64,000 nt of DNA, from positions 6,820,001-6,884,000 of the forward strand of contig CM060733.1 in NCBI GenBank assembly GCA_030704615.1, written 5' to 3'. Source of the stretch: Takakia lepidozioides (Eukaryota; Streptophyta; Takakiopsida; Takakiales; Takakiaceae). Position 1 is the first letter of the stretch, and each line of letters begins with the position of its first letter. A program made the position numbers and the translations under genes. Below, one piece after another: positions 36,272 through 49,934 of this stretch. The notes below the pieces were generated by a model. That model searched no databases, was not told the DNA's origin, and saw only the letters and a program-made list of their open reading frames with translations.

Positions 36272-38091
36272 ATGCCACGGCAACGGCAAGCCCCCGGCCC
36301 TGCCGCCCTGGTATCCGCACCCGCGGCCCCTACTTTGGTGCAGGATAGGGGCCCACTATGCCGGCCGGTACATGCTGGAGAGACTAAAAAGCACGACTGC
36401 ACCCATTCATGGAGTGAAGGTAAGGCCGTGTCTGCCAAGTGCGCCCTCTGTATCAGGGCACGTCAGAAAAAATGACATGTGCACGGTAAATTGATGGGGT
36501 TGCCAGTGGGGGAGGGGAGTGTTGGAGGCGGGAGGTTACCGTTGCAGTGTTGTTTGGTGTACCCCCGGTGGAGATGCTTAGTATAATGTGTGAATGAACA
36601 GGCCCTTATAGTCACCCCCTCTGACCATGGTACAGCGGGTTATATAATCTTGAGATGAATTGTTGATGTGTGAACATCTTCAAACAGGTAGCTATGGCGC
36701 ATAAAATTCTATTGTTTGCACTTGAGCAGGCAGTCCAGTGGTTGGGAGTTTCTGCATAATAACCGGGGTGATCCGGAGTTCAACTTTTCAGCCATCCATC
36801 AGCCATCCATCGGGCTCTTCAAGGCCTCTGCTTTGAGCTGTAAGCTCTGTAAATTCACTGGACGTAAAATACTTTAACTTTTACCTCGTGTGTGTACTCT
36901 ACAACTAAGGTAACAGAGCTACAGCCAAGCTGTATTCCTCTTTTTTCCTTGATGTACAGCCTATGGATCTTTCAATGAATTTACAGAGCCTAGTGAGTGT
37001 GGACGTCCCATTTCATCAACACCAACTCCTTTATTATTACCTCCACTATTAGGCCAAGCTAAACCCTAGGGAATAACAAAAAGAAGGTAATGGCAAACCA
37101 AGTCTCATGACAACTCTGTTTGTAGGAATTATATATCAAACGTGTAATTTACAAGGACGATGTAGTGGGAGACAACGCAATTGTTGTTTCTCATATGTCA
37201 AGCTTCCCATGAAGACGCCCCATATTGCAGGATCAAATGCTCTTTGTGAATCTAGTCTGGACACGAGATGTTTGAAGTGATGAAAGCCTCATTTGATGAT
37301 TGGGTTGCAAATTCACACGATCCCTAGAAACCTACACCACTCGGAGATCAATATGAGTGTCAAGAACATCTGTCAAATACGATTCTCAAATTTGTGTGCA
37401 TGGACCCCCTAATTTTAATGATGCAGTTGAAGGTGATTCTCCCCGGTAAGAGATGACAATGGCAAGAGGAACTGTGGCGTGGGTGCTCGATGATCTACTA
37501 GGGGAGAAAATTATTATGGTGATGGAAGAATTGTGAAAATCTTGTATACTAGTAGAGAGGGGTAAAAGAAGTATTCTTCAGTTTCGATACCCCGGTTGCG
37601 CTCGGTGCATCTGGGCATACTATGATAGGGCGGTCTTACCGCTGCAGGTTTACCCACCTACCCGTCTCTATCCGTAAATCGTGGGAGCCCCGAACCGCCC
37701 CAATGCCCATACAAGAGGGAGATAAAGGTGCATACAGGTATTTTGGCAACAAGATTCGATCGTCAGAACTAAGAATGTGTCCAAGACAGATGACGAGTCT
37801 TATCGAGTCTTGAAAATCACTGAGATCAACCCGCTATCACAAATTCAATGTGGAAGTACGAACGAGAAGTTATGTGGATGTAATCTTTGCATCCAACAAT
37901 CTGTACACGTTAAGCAAGGAGCGCAGCTGAGAATACGGTTGGTGCAGCCTAACTACATCACTGCTCAGTGTAACTTGGTGTACACTTGAAAACATCGACC
38001 AATATAAACGAACTAGTATATAACGTGCATCGCTTGTTTTGAAGTATGATGCGCTGAAGGTGTCTAATGGCTTGATCTAATTATCCTCAAC
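36272..38091. other. Spacer with scattered coding-like remnants
   Basis: 37150-37990 reads as interrupted protein-like segments on + (for example 37622-37813 and 37777-37989), with stops and shifts. No family is recognised. It may be an old gene or transposon relic. Confidence 0.3.
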
Positions 38092-38367
38092 ATGCTCACA
38101 ACCACTAGCATGTCAGGCCTGCCAGAAGGTAAGTCCCTGGTGCAGAGGACAGCCACTTTGAGGAGACGGAGCATCTCGGTCTTCTGCACGTCTGTGGCCT
38201 CTCAGGATCCAGAACACTTCACTAAGATTTCCAGGGAATTTTTCGACATAGGTCCCAACCCAGGGAACAATGTGCATGGAGTAGCCAAAGCTGGCATCAA
38301 CAGGTTTCCTCTCGTCAGAAGCTCTAGTTACACTATTCCGAAGTGTAAATGTCGACTTTATGGGTGA
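38092..38367 (+). CDS. Possible exon, unrecognised
   Basis: A 91-codon open frame from an ATG, rich in Ser, Thr and Arg at the N-terminus (TTTSMSGL, RTATLRRRSISVF), resembles an organelle transit peptide followed by SQDPEHFTKISREFFDIG. A strong splice-donor-like AAG|GTAAGT lies at 38127. Antisense is equally open, no family is recognised, and the call is weak. Confidence 0.2.
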   Translation: MLTTTSMSGLPEGKSLVQRTATLRRRSISVFCTSVASQDPEHFTKISREFFDIGPNPGNNVHGVAKAGINRFPLVRSSSYTIPKCKCRLYG

Positions 38368-38616
38368 TACGAGTTCCGACTCCACACTCTGCAGATAGAT
38401 CACAAAGGAAAACCTTAGTGATTGAGTCACTTGAGACACCCCAAATATGTCCAGATGACTTTATACTAATTACGGTGGTACAAAATGGCATATTTCATAC
38501 ATTGTTCGGCATCCCCACGATGCATTCATGATTCAACATTCTAATTTAATGTACTATAAGTTTTCACATAAATATTGTGGAGCCCTGTTTCTTACCTGGG
38601 GGTGTCACTCTTCATA

Positions 38617-39072
38617 TTGTCAAGTTAAATAAGCACAGTGTGAAAAGAGCTAGAATAAAACTAGTTATTTGTATTTAACACTTGGATTTAGGTCAAGTGT
38701 TAAATCAGGTGTCAAGTTAGTTTGACACCTGGTCCGTCTTATCTTCACGAGAGCGGCAGTCGCGCAGCTCATCTCTCTCGAGTTGAGCCTGCGCGACCAA
38801 GCTCCTGCATGCGTTTAGATTTGAGTGTGCTTATGTAGGGGTACAGGTTGTTGTGGGGTGGAGTCCCCATAGCTTGGGGTGCCCCTGGCTCGACTACTAT
38901 TTCTAAGAGTGATGGTTTGGTTTTCATGTTTTGTGTCAACAGTGTGTTCGTTGGTTTTCTATCACTCGAGAGAGATGATCTCTTACCTGTGAGTGCAAGG
39001 TAGGAGTTGAGGGTTAGCACTTGCAAGATTACCTGTGTGTAAGTAGTGCTTAGTTTGAGAAGCATATCATTG
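38617..39072 (+). repeat. 5' module shared with 52730-53115, upstream of copy A
   Basis: The start TTGTCAAGTTA and the colinear landmarks TTATCTTCACG, TCTCGAGTTGAGCCT, CTTGGGGTGC, ATCACTCGAGA and CTGTGAGTGC also occur in order at the left end of element B. It contains an internal inverted repeat, CTCATCTCTCTCGAGT against ACTCGAGAGAGATGA-like text. The flank CATA at 38613-38616 matches CATA at 46416-46419 beyond the 3' end of copy A, compatible with a 4-bp target duplication. Confidence 0.55.
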
Positions 39073-41507
<2,435 letters not shown>

Positions 41508-42173
41508 ATGAGAGATAAAATCTGGGGATGTACTCCTTGTATGGCTGGGGGAAATGAGGATGTGATTGAAGGGCAGGTCTCTTCTCTTAGCCTGTGCACC
41601 AAAGGGGACAAGATTTATGTTTCCCAAGGAACTCAGACTGATTTGAGTGGAGAACAGTTGGACGAGTTGATTGCATACTGGGAGTCAGGCATTAGTAGTG
41701 GACAACAAACTGCTGTAGTTGGCGTTGAGGGCCTCAATATCGCCTTGGACAGTCAGAACTCTGTTGGAGCCAGCAGTTCTGCAGCTGTAGGTGAAATACC
41801 AAAGTGGGTGAAAGCTAGGCTTGGAACACAGCCAAAGACAACCCCGGGGACCAAGGTGTTCAGCCACAAGGCTGTGGTGTACTGGAGCAGAGGAGCAGGA
41901 GCTACACAAGTTTGTGCAATCAGACATGGTTGCAGCCGGATACGCTCTGCACAGGGCAACCACGAGCGGGGGTTCATCAGCAATGACATGTTTGTTGTGC
42001 GTGAAGGAGATGTAGTCATTCGCAATGAAGACACCCGCAACCGTCTCAAAGCTTTCGAGTTGAGAGACTATCAGGATAGTTCTTTAGTATTCAGTGAGGG
42101 AGATAGGGAGTCTTTGTCTCTACCTGGCAGAAAGAGGAGGAGGGAGCGAGGCACTTTGAGAGAAGTCTGGTAG
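41508..42173 (+). CDS. Unrecognised 221-residue protein
   Basis: The frame opens with ATG at 41508 and ends with TAG. It is the longest domain-free frame in the window. The N-terminal third is acidic (QGTQTDLSGEQLDELIAYWE); the C-terminus is Arg/Lys-rich (LPGRKRRRERGTLREVW). It abuts the inversion breakpoint of copy A at about 42217. It could be the N-terminal gag-like frame of another retroelement or a host-derived fragment. Partly open antisense frames overlap it. Confidence 0.35.
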   Translation: MRDKIWGCTPCMAGGNEDVIEGQVSSLSLCTKGDKIYVSQGTQTDLSGEQLDELIAYWESGISSGQQTAVVGVEGLNIALDSQNSVGASSSAAVGEIPKWVKARLGTQPKTTPGTKVFSHKAVVYWSRGAGATQVCAIRHGCSRIRSAQGNHERGFISNDMFVVREGDVVIRNEDTRNRLKAFELRDYQDSSLVFSEGDRESLSLPGRKRRRERGTLREVW

Positions 42174-42216
42174 TTGATAGCATAGATCATGATTAGATCT
42201 TGCTTGATCGGGCTTC

Positions 42217-44709
42217 TAGTCCAGGGTGAAGCCCATGGGATATAACACTGCACCACCAACGAGGACATCGTAAGAGATCGCGTCTGTCACAATGGCCTTG
42301 GCTCGCATCACTGAGCCATCTCTAGGATGATCCGGCTGCAGTCTAATGGCCAACTGATACCATGTCATGCCGCGAGCCTGCTCTGATCCTCCCAGAGATG
42401 TCTGTATCTGGAAAGGACAAGGCTCCATATCCGCCTCCATGAGGCCCAAACCTGCAATAGCAGCTCTGCCCAACATCAGTGGCTGAGCTCCTGAGTCCAA
42501 CAAGACCCGCAGTGGACGGTACTTCTTGCCTGCCGGTCCACTCAAAGTGAAAATGCCTCCCTGGTTGTCTAACAAGACAACTCCAGGTGTCACCATGGCG
42601 CGCTCAAAGGCTGGCCTAGCTGGCAGCTCCGTCAACCTGGCAGTTGCAGCTTGCCATGGCGCAGCCGTGGCAGTCTTGACCCTCAAATCCGAGGATCCCT
42701 CTGCCACTATACCTTCCACTAACTCCACAGAAGATGAAGTGACCTCCCCACTCTCACAGAGAGTTGCTGCTAGTCTGAACACTGCATCCGACGTCGCAAT
42801 CATGGTTGCCGAGAACAGTGGGGCTTGACACACAGAGGTGGCTGCCCCCAATAACACACCGGCTGCTAGCCTTGGTAGCAGGTGTCAGTGCTGCACGTGT
42901 AGCTCTCCCCAATGGCATAGTAACCTCCGCCTCGGTAACAGTCGGGCGAGAATTAGGTGCCATGGATGGCGTTGACACTGTCTCCGCCAAGGTGAATGAC
43001 TGAGGCAGCCTCGCCTGACGGCTTGCCTCCCCACGTTGTGGATCCAACTCCATCTCTGCACCTCGTGGCTCAGGAACTCGTGCTGCTCCTCGAGTCATGG
43101 CTGCAGCAGACTCCACCTGCTCTAGTGGTAGTGCTACTCCGTACATGAATCCCATACCTCCCATATTTCCTCCCTCGGGAGCAGGAGGTGGACCATCCCG
43201 CCTGGGAGCTAGTACCGCCTGAGCTATAGCCATTGCAGCGAGCCTCTGCTCTAGCTGCTGAAGCGGTTGGCCATGCCTTGGTCAACACCCTGACCTCCGC
43301 GTCTGTGGCCATGTTGAGCTTGCCCTTGGCCTACACCTCGTGCCCAACCACCTCGTCCTCTCTGGGCTGGTCCACCTCGCCCCCGGCCACCATTGGTCCC
43401 TTGGAACTGGCCTGGGCGCAACTCAAGATGCAAGTCATAACACTGGGCATCTCCATGCCCATACTTGCCATAATGCCCACACTGCAACTATGCAGGCTGT
43501 GTTTGTGTCTGCCTTTTGCCACTCTCTGGGCGCTCTCTCTTGACATGAGGTCCTCCACATGTCCAACATATCACCCCTGGTTGCTGTTGGCCTACAAAAG
43601 ATGTCACGGGCCTCTGTACCTGAGGTCCCCTATAAGCTCCATGGAACTTGGGTTGGGAAACCTTGCCCCCTGACCACGCTGTTGGGCAGTCCCTTGTGCC
43701 TGTGGGCTGACAGCTGTGCCCCGTGCAGGCATGTCCTTGCCAAATCCAATTGTAACAACTCGCTCCTCCACCATGTTGAGCTCAATCCGCTCAGCCATCA
43801 GAAACACATCTGCTAATGTGGGTTGGGCTGCTTGTAACAGGGTTGCATCTCGCACCCTTCTCTTGAGCTCCTTGTCCAGAATTCCATACCAAAACTGGAT
43901 TGCCTGAGCTTCAGTAACCCCATCAAGCGCCTCATACGAGTGTACGCCTCTCGCAGGCTCTCACTGGGTTTGCGCTGGAAGTCTTGCAAACTTCGCAGCT
44001 TCTCTGTCCGTACACCTTGGTAGTTCCTCCGCAACTCCTGGAAGAACTCCACCACCGGGTTGAATCTAGGCACATGTGTTGTAGTCGTGGCAGGAGGAGT
44101 AGTAGCACCTTTTGAACTGGTACCACCTGCAGAAGTACCAGCACTACTTGCTCCACTACTAGTGCTGGCAGTGGGAGCTATTGGTACTGATGCAACTACT
44201 GGTCGCGTCGTGCCTCGAGTAATGGAGACGTAGTCAGGTGATCAATACATCCTCCACTCCTCAATCTCTGCTTCATGTCCTCGCCTAAACTCGTGGTAAT
44301 CGTCCATAGGCGGGCCTTCCAAATGCTGGAACAGTCCCTTCCATGCCATGAATGGGGTGAATAGCTGTGGATTGCGCATCTGCTGCAAATCACACCAGCT
44401 GTCGAACTCCTGGATAAAGTCATCCAACTCAATTGTGCCCACAGCTCCAGAGTACCTACGAGGCCCCTTGGTAGCTCCATACATCTCTCCCATATCGTCC
44501 CACAACAATGGCGAATGAAAGTGCACACCTGTTGATAAATCCTCCGAGTCTGTGTCTGACTCTACAGTAATTGAGGGTGGCGGTGAAGGTGGTCTGAACC
44601 GAATACCTCGTCTTGTGAACCCACTCTCACTGTTACTGCCTGTAGCCGTACTCCCCTCAAAACCCTTGGGTAACTTTGTAATGACACTCACAATGTGCAC
44701 CTCCTCCAC
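42217..44709 (-). pseudogene. Copy A gag and aspartic protease, inverted block
   Basis: On the minus strand the order is a conserved N-terminal gag domain (44709-44242, IELDDFIQEFDSWCDLQQMR), retrotransposon gag (44073-43800, NPVVEFFQELRRNY), zinc-knuckle region (43590-43450, CWTCGGPHVK and CGHYGKYGHGDAQC), and aspartic protease (42857-42217, VLLDSGAQPLMLGRA then YDVLVGG). It is colinear with 55000-57260 of copy B. Disruptions include a TGG-to-TGA change at 44242, shifts near 43950 and 43600, and loss of the last Cys of the first knuckle. The block is inverted relative to the methyltransferase that follows at 45157. Retroviral-type gag packages element RNA, and the protease matures the polyprotein. 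Confidence 0.85.
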
Positions 44710-45156
44710 GTGACACTATAAGGCTCTAGTACTAATTTAATAGTGACACGGGTGGGCACCTGTTGCAGTTTAAGGGTCATATCCCAATGGCTCAGGGCAC
44801 CTGCACCTGCATCCACCGCAAGAACTCCTATGGTTGGCTGGTCATCAACCCAGCCTCACCATAGAAGAAACACTGGTGGTCTTGCTGGTCATCACTCCAG
44901 CCTCATCACCGACAACATACTCTAGGATTGACCGGTGATCAAATCCGGCCTAATCCCTATGAAAGCAAGCGCCCACACAAAACCAACATGGCGCACAGTC
45001 AAGCATGCAGGTGTTGGGGGGGATCCAAACACAAGAAATCAAAACATCAACACCCCCACACCAAAATCCAGCTGCAATGCTGATCCTGCAGAATAGCCCA
45101 GCCCAAAACCCCGGACTGACTGGCCTCCACCAAGAGAGGCTTTGGCAACTACAAGT
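44710..45156 (-). other. Copy A leader/5' untranslated region, inverted
   Basis: The reverse complement aligns with 54540-54880 of copy B (shared TTTCTTGTGTTTGGATCC, GACCAGCCAACCATAGGAGT, TTGCGGTGGATGCAGGT). Near 44718-44731 the minus strand reads TTAGTACTAGAGCC, a degenerate match to the initiator-Met tRNA primer-binding site TGGTATCAGAGC. Sequence homologous to the leader stops at about 45156, the second inversion breakpoint. Confidence 0.65.
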
Positions 45157-46376
45157 ACAACAGCATCCTACAGGCCTGGATGGCAGTCAGGCGATGGTCG
45201 CCGTGCACAGCTCCCTGTGACATTCATTGGGGGTATAGCGGCTGCCCAGCGGGGCAAGATGCCAACACTAGCCGCCTTTACAGCTGTAGTTAGTTGGCTT
45301 GGAGAGTTGCTGGAGGGCAATGCCCATGCAAAGGATGTGCCACCTCCAGCAGAGCAGGATGACATGCATGGTATGGCGGAGTTGTCTGCCATGGTTGTTC
45401 ACACTCCATTGTGGGGTACAAGCAAAGATTTGCAGCAGGTTGCTGATCGACGGGTGCAACAAGCCTGGGTAGAGGCTTTTGTACCGTCAGGAGAGGAGGA
45501 GAGTGCGTGTATTGCACCAGGACCACCTCAGTTGTCACCATTGGATACCACACCTATTGTGTGGCAGTATCCGGATGAAGGCATTTGCCTTCTGGACTTG
45601 TTTGGCGGGATCAGCACCGGATTGGCTGCTGTGCTACAGGCAGGTGTGCGGGTAAGGCGTTACCTGTATGTGGAGGGATGAGACTGCACGACGCGTCTCA
45701 CTGCGCCATGTGGCTCAGTTGGTACAGCAGTACCCTGACTTATTGCATGTGTCTGCAGTTCGTGGATACCAACAAGCCTTACCAGCAGACATTTCCTTGT
45801 TGGGGGCGCAAGATTTGGAGCAGGTTGGCTCCATTGATCTGATAGTGGCAGGTTGGCCCTGCCAAGGGCATTCATCAGCCGGGCATGGCAATGGATTGCG
45901 AGACTCGAGGACGGGTCTGTTTTGGGAGATGGTGCGGGTTTTGCGCCACTTGCAGCTTCATCAAGCTGTATCTCCAGCATACATCTTGGAGAATGTGCCA
46001 CTGATGGGTGATTCTCGGGCCAGGGTGATGGCCAGTGTGCATCAAGTCCGGTCGTGGCTTGGAACAGCAGTGCTGCTGGATGCAGCTGCAGTGGGATCAC
46101 GGGCTCATCGTCCACGGCTTTGGTGGACTAACTTGATGCCACCCGCATTGCTCAAGCGTGCATATGATAGGGTGCAGCGGCCAGCCCACCTCACCGTGGA
46201 TGGCATTTTGGACACAGGGAGGCAGTCTCAACGTGTGAGACACGATGACCGTTCGCCTTTGGCAGTGGTCAACAGGGTGGGTCAACCACGAGCAGCATTA
46301 CCTACACTGCTCAGTTTCCCAGGATCCCATGATTTTCGGGATGGTGGACCTGGCCTCTTGTGGGATAGCCAGGTGC
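45157..46376 (+). pseudogene. Copy A C5-cytosine DNA methyltransferase
   Basis: The frame resumes 15-20 bases downstream, in element coordinates, from where the protease block ended. It carries C5-methyltransferase motifs: I (DLFGGISTG, 45595-45621), IV with the catalytic Cys (AGWPCQGHSSAG, Cys codon 45860-45862), VI (ENV, 45989-45997) and VIII (SRAHRPRLWWTN, about 46094-46132). The motif VIII style AHRPR resembles DNMT3/DRM-type enzymes more than DNMT1. Such enzymes methylate C5 of cytosine using S-adenosylmethionine. A 2-bp deletion near 45676 breaks the frame. The sequence ends at 46376, where motifs IX-X and all of RT-IN are deleted through a CAGC microhomology to the 3' terminus. Confidence 0.85.
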
Positions 46377-46415
46377 AGCGATGTAGTTGTGTAGCGATAT
46401 GTATGCGCACGACAA
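46377..46415 (+). repeat. 3' terminus of copy A
   Basis: The 38-bp end GCGATGTAGTTGTGTAGCGA through TATGCGCACGACA is identical to 62469-62507 at the end of copy B. Beyond it the two loci diverge. It ends GACA, complementary to the TGTC that starts the 5' module. Confidence 0.8.
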
Positions 46416-46419
46416 CATA

Positions 46420-47151
46420 AACATCATAACACGTGCGATCAAGACATGTTTTTTAATACCTCTGCACTTAGCATTGGACAGTGATTATGACCCCCCTGTA
46501 TGTATTTTAATTATCAATTTATCCATCCCTTGTGTATAAAATCTTGTACAAATTTTTCTTTTAAAAAAAACCATCCTCGGCATTTTGTATATATTTTCAA
46601 GCGTTTAAAAAAAACCTTTGTTCATACATTTACATACTTTGTATTTGGGCTCAAATTGAAAATCTTGTTTTCATCTTTCTCGTAAGCATATAGTTCTACG
46701 TACCAAACCTTGATCATAAGCATTATACATTATTCTTTGAGTCTTGAGGCGTGTGATTAAGAGCAATATACCAGGCTGGCTATAAACTTCAGTAAAATTG
46801 CCCAATTGAATTGATTCCTCAAGCAACGTATGAATTCATCTAAGTGATAATTATATATACAAAAGTACTATTGTAAAAGTAATGGTCATACATTTTCAGT
46901 GTGAATGAGAGAGTAGTGGTCACAGCATTTCAATGTGTAAGAGAGAAGAGGAATGTCTATAATACATTGATGACCATCCAAATTATCAACCAATGTCTTG
47001 GAAATTGTTCTATGTGTATATTGTAGTTTGATAGCATATCAGTGTCTGTCACTTTGTACCTAACATTTTAGAACTCAAGGTTGTTCTTCTTTGTAATGAC
47101 TAAGATAGCCTAGTGTTTAACGTAAACATTATCAAGGCACCTTAGGTGGTA
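46420..47151. other. AT-rich flank of the satellite
   Basis: About 46900-47010 (CATTTCAATGTG, GATGACCATCCAA, TGTCTTG) resembles 49515-49610 on the other side of the array, so the satellite is bordered by a diverged direct repeat. No gene. Confidence 0.5.
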
Positions 47152-48920
47152 AGATGGTATTTTGTAAGTTCACCCGCGTAATGACTTTTGTTGTTCATGA
47201 CATTTTTGCAGGACATACGAATATATGTGTTAGTTGCTCATGTAAAGTTTCACATCGAATTGAAATCACACGGATGGTATTTTGTAAGTTCACCCCGTAA
47301 TGACTTTTGTTGTTTATGACATTTTTGCAGGACATACGGATGTAGGTGTTAGTTGCTCATGTAAAGTTTCAGATTGAATTGAAATCACACGAATGATATT
47401 TGGTAAGTTCACCCGCGTAATGACTTTTGTTGTTCATGAAATTTTTACAGAACATATGAATGTAAGTGTTAGTTGCTCATGTAAAGTTTCAAATCCAACT
47501 AAAATCATACGGATGTTGTTTTGTAAGTTCAGTGGTGTGACGATTTTTGTTGTTCATGAAATTTTGGGAGGATCTATGAATGTAGGTGTTAGTTGCTCAT
47601 ATAAAGTTTCAAAACCACCTAAAATCATACGGATGTTGTTTTGTAAGTTCACCCCGTAATGATTTTTATTGTTCATGAAAGTTTTGTAGGACCTATGAAT
47701 GTAGGTGTTAGTTGCTCATGTAAAGTTTCAAATTCAACTAAAATCATACAGATGGTGTTTTATAAGTTCACTGGTGTAATGATTTTTGTTGTTCATGAAA
47801 TCTTTGCATGACCTATGAATATAGGTGTTAGTTACTCATGTAAAGTTTCAAATCCAACTAAAATCATACAGATGGTGTTTTATAAGTTCACTGGTGTAAT
47901 GATTTTTGTTGTTCATGAAATATTTGCATGACCTATGAATGTAGGTGTTAGTTGCTCATGTAAAGTTTCAAAACCACCTAAAATCATACGGATGTTGTTT
48001 TGTAAGTTCACTGGTGTAATGATTTTTATTGTTCATGAAAGTTTTGTAGGACCTATGAATGTAGGTGTTAGTTTCTCATGTAAAATTTCAAATCCAACTA
48101 AAATCATACAGATGGTGTTTTATAAGTTCACTGGTGTAATGATTTTTGTTGTTCATGAAATCTTTGCATGACCTATATAGGTGTTAGTTGCTCATGTAAA
48201 GTTTCAAATCCAACTAAAATCATACAGATGGTATTTTATAAGTTCACTAGTGTAATGATTTTTGTTGTTTATGAAATATTTGCATGACCTATGAATGTAG
48301 GTGTTAGTTGCTCATGTAAAGTTTCAAAACCACCTAAAATCATACGGATGTTGTTTTGTAAGTTCACTGGTGTAATGATTTTTATTGTTCATGAAAGTTC
48401 TGTAGGACCTATGAATGTAGGTGTTAGTTTCTCATGTAAAGTTTCAAATCCAACTAAAATAATACAAATGGTGTTTTATAAGTTCACTGGTGTAATGATT
48501 TTTGTTGTTCATGAAATCTTTGCATGATTTATGAATGTAGGTGTTAGTTGCTCATGTAAAGTTTTTAATCCAACTAAAATCATACGGATGTTGTTTTGTA
48601 AGTTCACTGGTGTGACAATTTTTGTTGTTCATGAAAATTTGGGAGGATCTATGAATGTAGGTGTTAGTTGCTCATATAAAGTTTCAAATCCAACTAAAAT
48701 AATACGGATGGTGTTTTGTAAGTTCACTAGTGTAATGATTTTTGTTGTTCATGGTATTTTTGTAGGACCTATGACTGTAGGTGTTAATTGCTGATGTAAA
48801 GTTTCAACTCCAACCAAAATCATACGAATGGTGTTTTGTAAGTTTAGGAGTGCAATGACTCTTGATGCTTATGATATTTTTGTAGGACGTATATATGTAG
48901 GGGTGTTAGTTGCTCGTGCA
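47152..48920 (+). repeat. 119-bp satellite, about 15 monomers
   Basis: Monomers share GTAAGTTCACTGGTGTAATG, TTTTTGTTGTTCATGA, GCAGGACCTATGAATGTAGG, TGTTAGTTGCTCATGTAAAG and ATCATACGGATG. A variant marked AAAACCACCTAAAATC recurs at 47612, 47970 and 48327, a 357-358 bp spacing, so there is a higher-order unit of three monomers. Each monomer carries GTAAGT and TTTGCAG/TTTGTAG about 48 bases apart, like a minimal intron. 119 is not a multiple of three, so the long open frames across it (for example 47935-48171) are not a conserved reading frame. Confidence 0.9.
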
Positions 48921-49014
48921 AAGTGCAAAATGTATGTTGTATCTGTAAGAGATCTGTAAGGGTGTGCTCTCATTCTTACCAAGTCAATGCAAGGGATTAT
49001 CATATTATCATACC

Positions 49015-49525
49015 AAGTCAATATACATGTTGGGTTTAAACTTAGAACTATGTGACATCCATTTTGTAATATATACATTACAATGGAAAACAAAATTTGT
49101 ACCGTTTTGGACAATCATTAAGTTTAGTTTCATCTGTTGACAATGTGATAGATTTGAAATGACACCATTAACAATGTGATAGATTTGATTTGACATTATT
49201 AACAATGTGAGATATGAAAGGTTACAAAGAAACATCATATTTCAAAGATATTCGTACATTTGTTGCTCAATAGCATTTTAGGGGAGTCATATTGGGTCAT
49301 ACATGTTGGGTTTGAACTCAAAACAATGCACGACAATTGGTTTAGATACATACACTACAATGAAAAAAGATGTTTCTTTCATTTTTGATCTTAAGTTTAG
49401 TCTAATATGTTGGCAATGATATATTCAAAATGATACTTATATTAACAATGAGAGATATGAAAGGTTACAAAGAAATACAATAATTTTAAGATCTTCGTAC
49501 ATTTGTTGTTCAATAGCATTTCAAT
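49015..49525 (+). repeat. Two-copy direct repeat of about 265 bp
   Basis: 49015-49275 and 49290-49525 share ATACATGTTGGGTTT, TACACTACAATG, AAGTTTAGT, TATTAACAATG, GAGATATGAAAGGTTACAAA and TTCGTACATTTGTTG, in order, with about 15-20% divergence by eye. Confidence 0.7.
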
Positions 49526-49851
49526 ATGAGTGCGAGAGGAGAGGAAATTGACATGGTATATAATGATATCTTTGATGACCATCCAATAATGTCTTGAAAT
49601 GTGTATATGCAGTTTGCTCAAGAGTAGTTGTGAGTGTAGCACATTGTGTGGTCATCTTCTCATGTACTGCCTGCAATCTGTATGTAGTACATTCACTTCT
49701 TGCATCACACAAAGCATTGAACTCTTTTTCGGTCTTATCAGCATTGAGCCAAAGTTATGCTTCAATTGATTTCTTCTGGTTGCAAGTGGCTGTGGTAACC
49801 GGAGGCGTCTCCGAACACATGCCTTGACTGCGAGCCGTTTGGGAGGAGGCT

Positions 49852-49915
49852 CATTGTAAACTTGCGGGAGTATAAGTTATAGATAGAGCAAAATAACTCA
49901 TCATTACCTCTACTT
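49852..49915 (+). repeat. 64-bp repeat identical to 33086-33149
   Basis: This is the partner of the segment at 33086. It lies immediately upstream of an open coding-like stretch at 49935. Confidence 0.85.
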
Positions 49916-49934
49916 TCCTTTACGAAGTGTTATT

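Noticed and set aside
42526-42828. Plus-strand frames across 42.5-44.2 kb
   Set aside because: They are antisense shadows of the inverted gag-protease block.
47935-48794. Repeated open frames (MNVGVSCSCKVS type) as a protein
   Set aside because: The 119-bp monomer is not a multiple of three, so no single frame is conserved along the array.
47152-48920. CRISPR-like array
   Set aside because: Monomers are repeated along their whole length with no unique spacers, and the context is eukaryotic.
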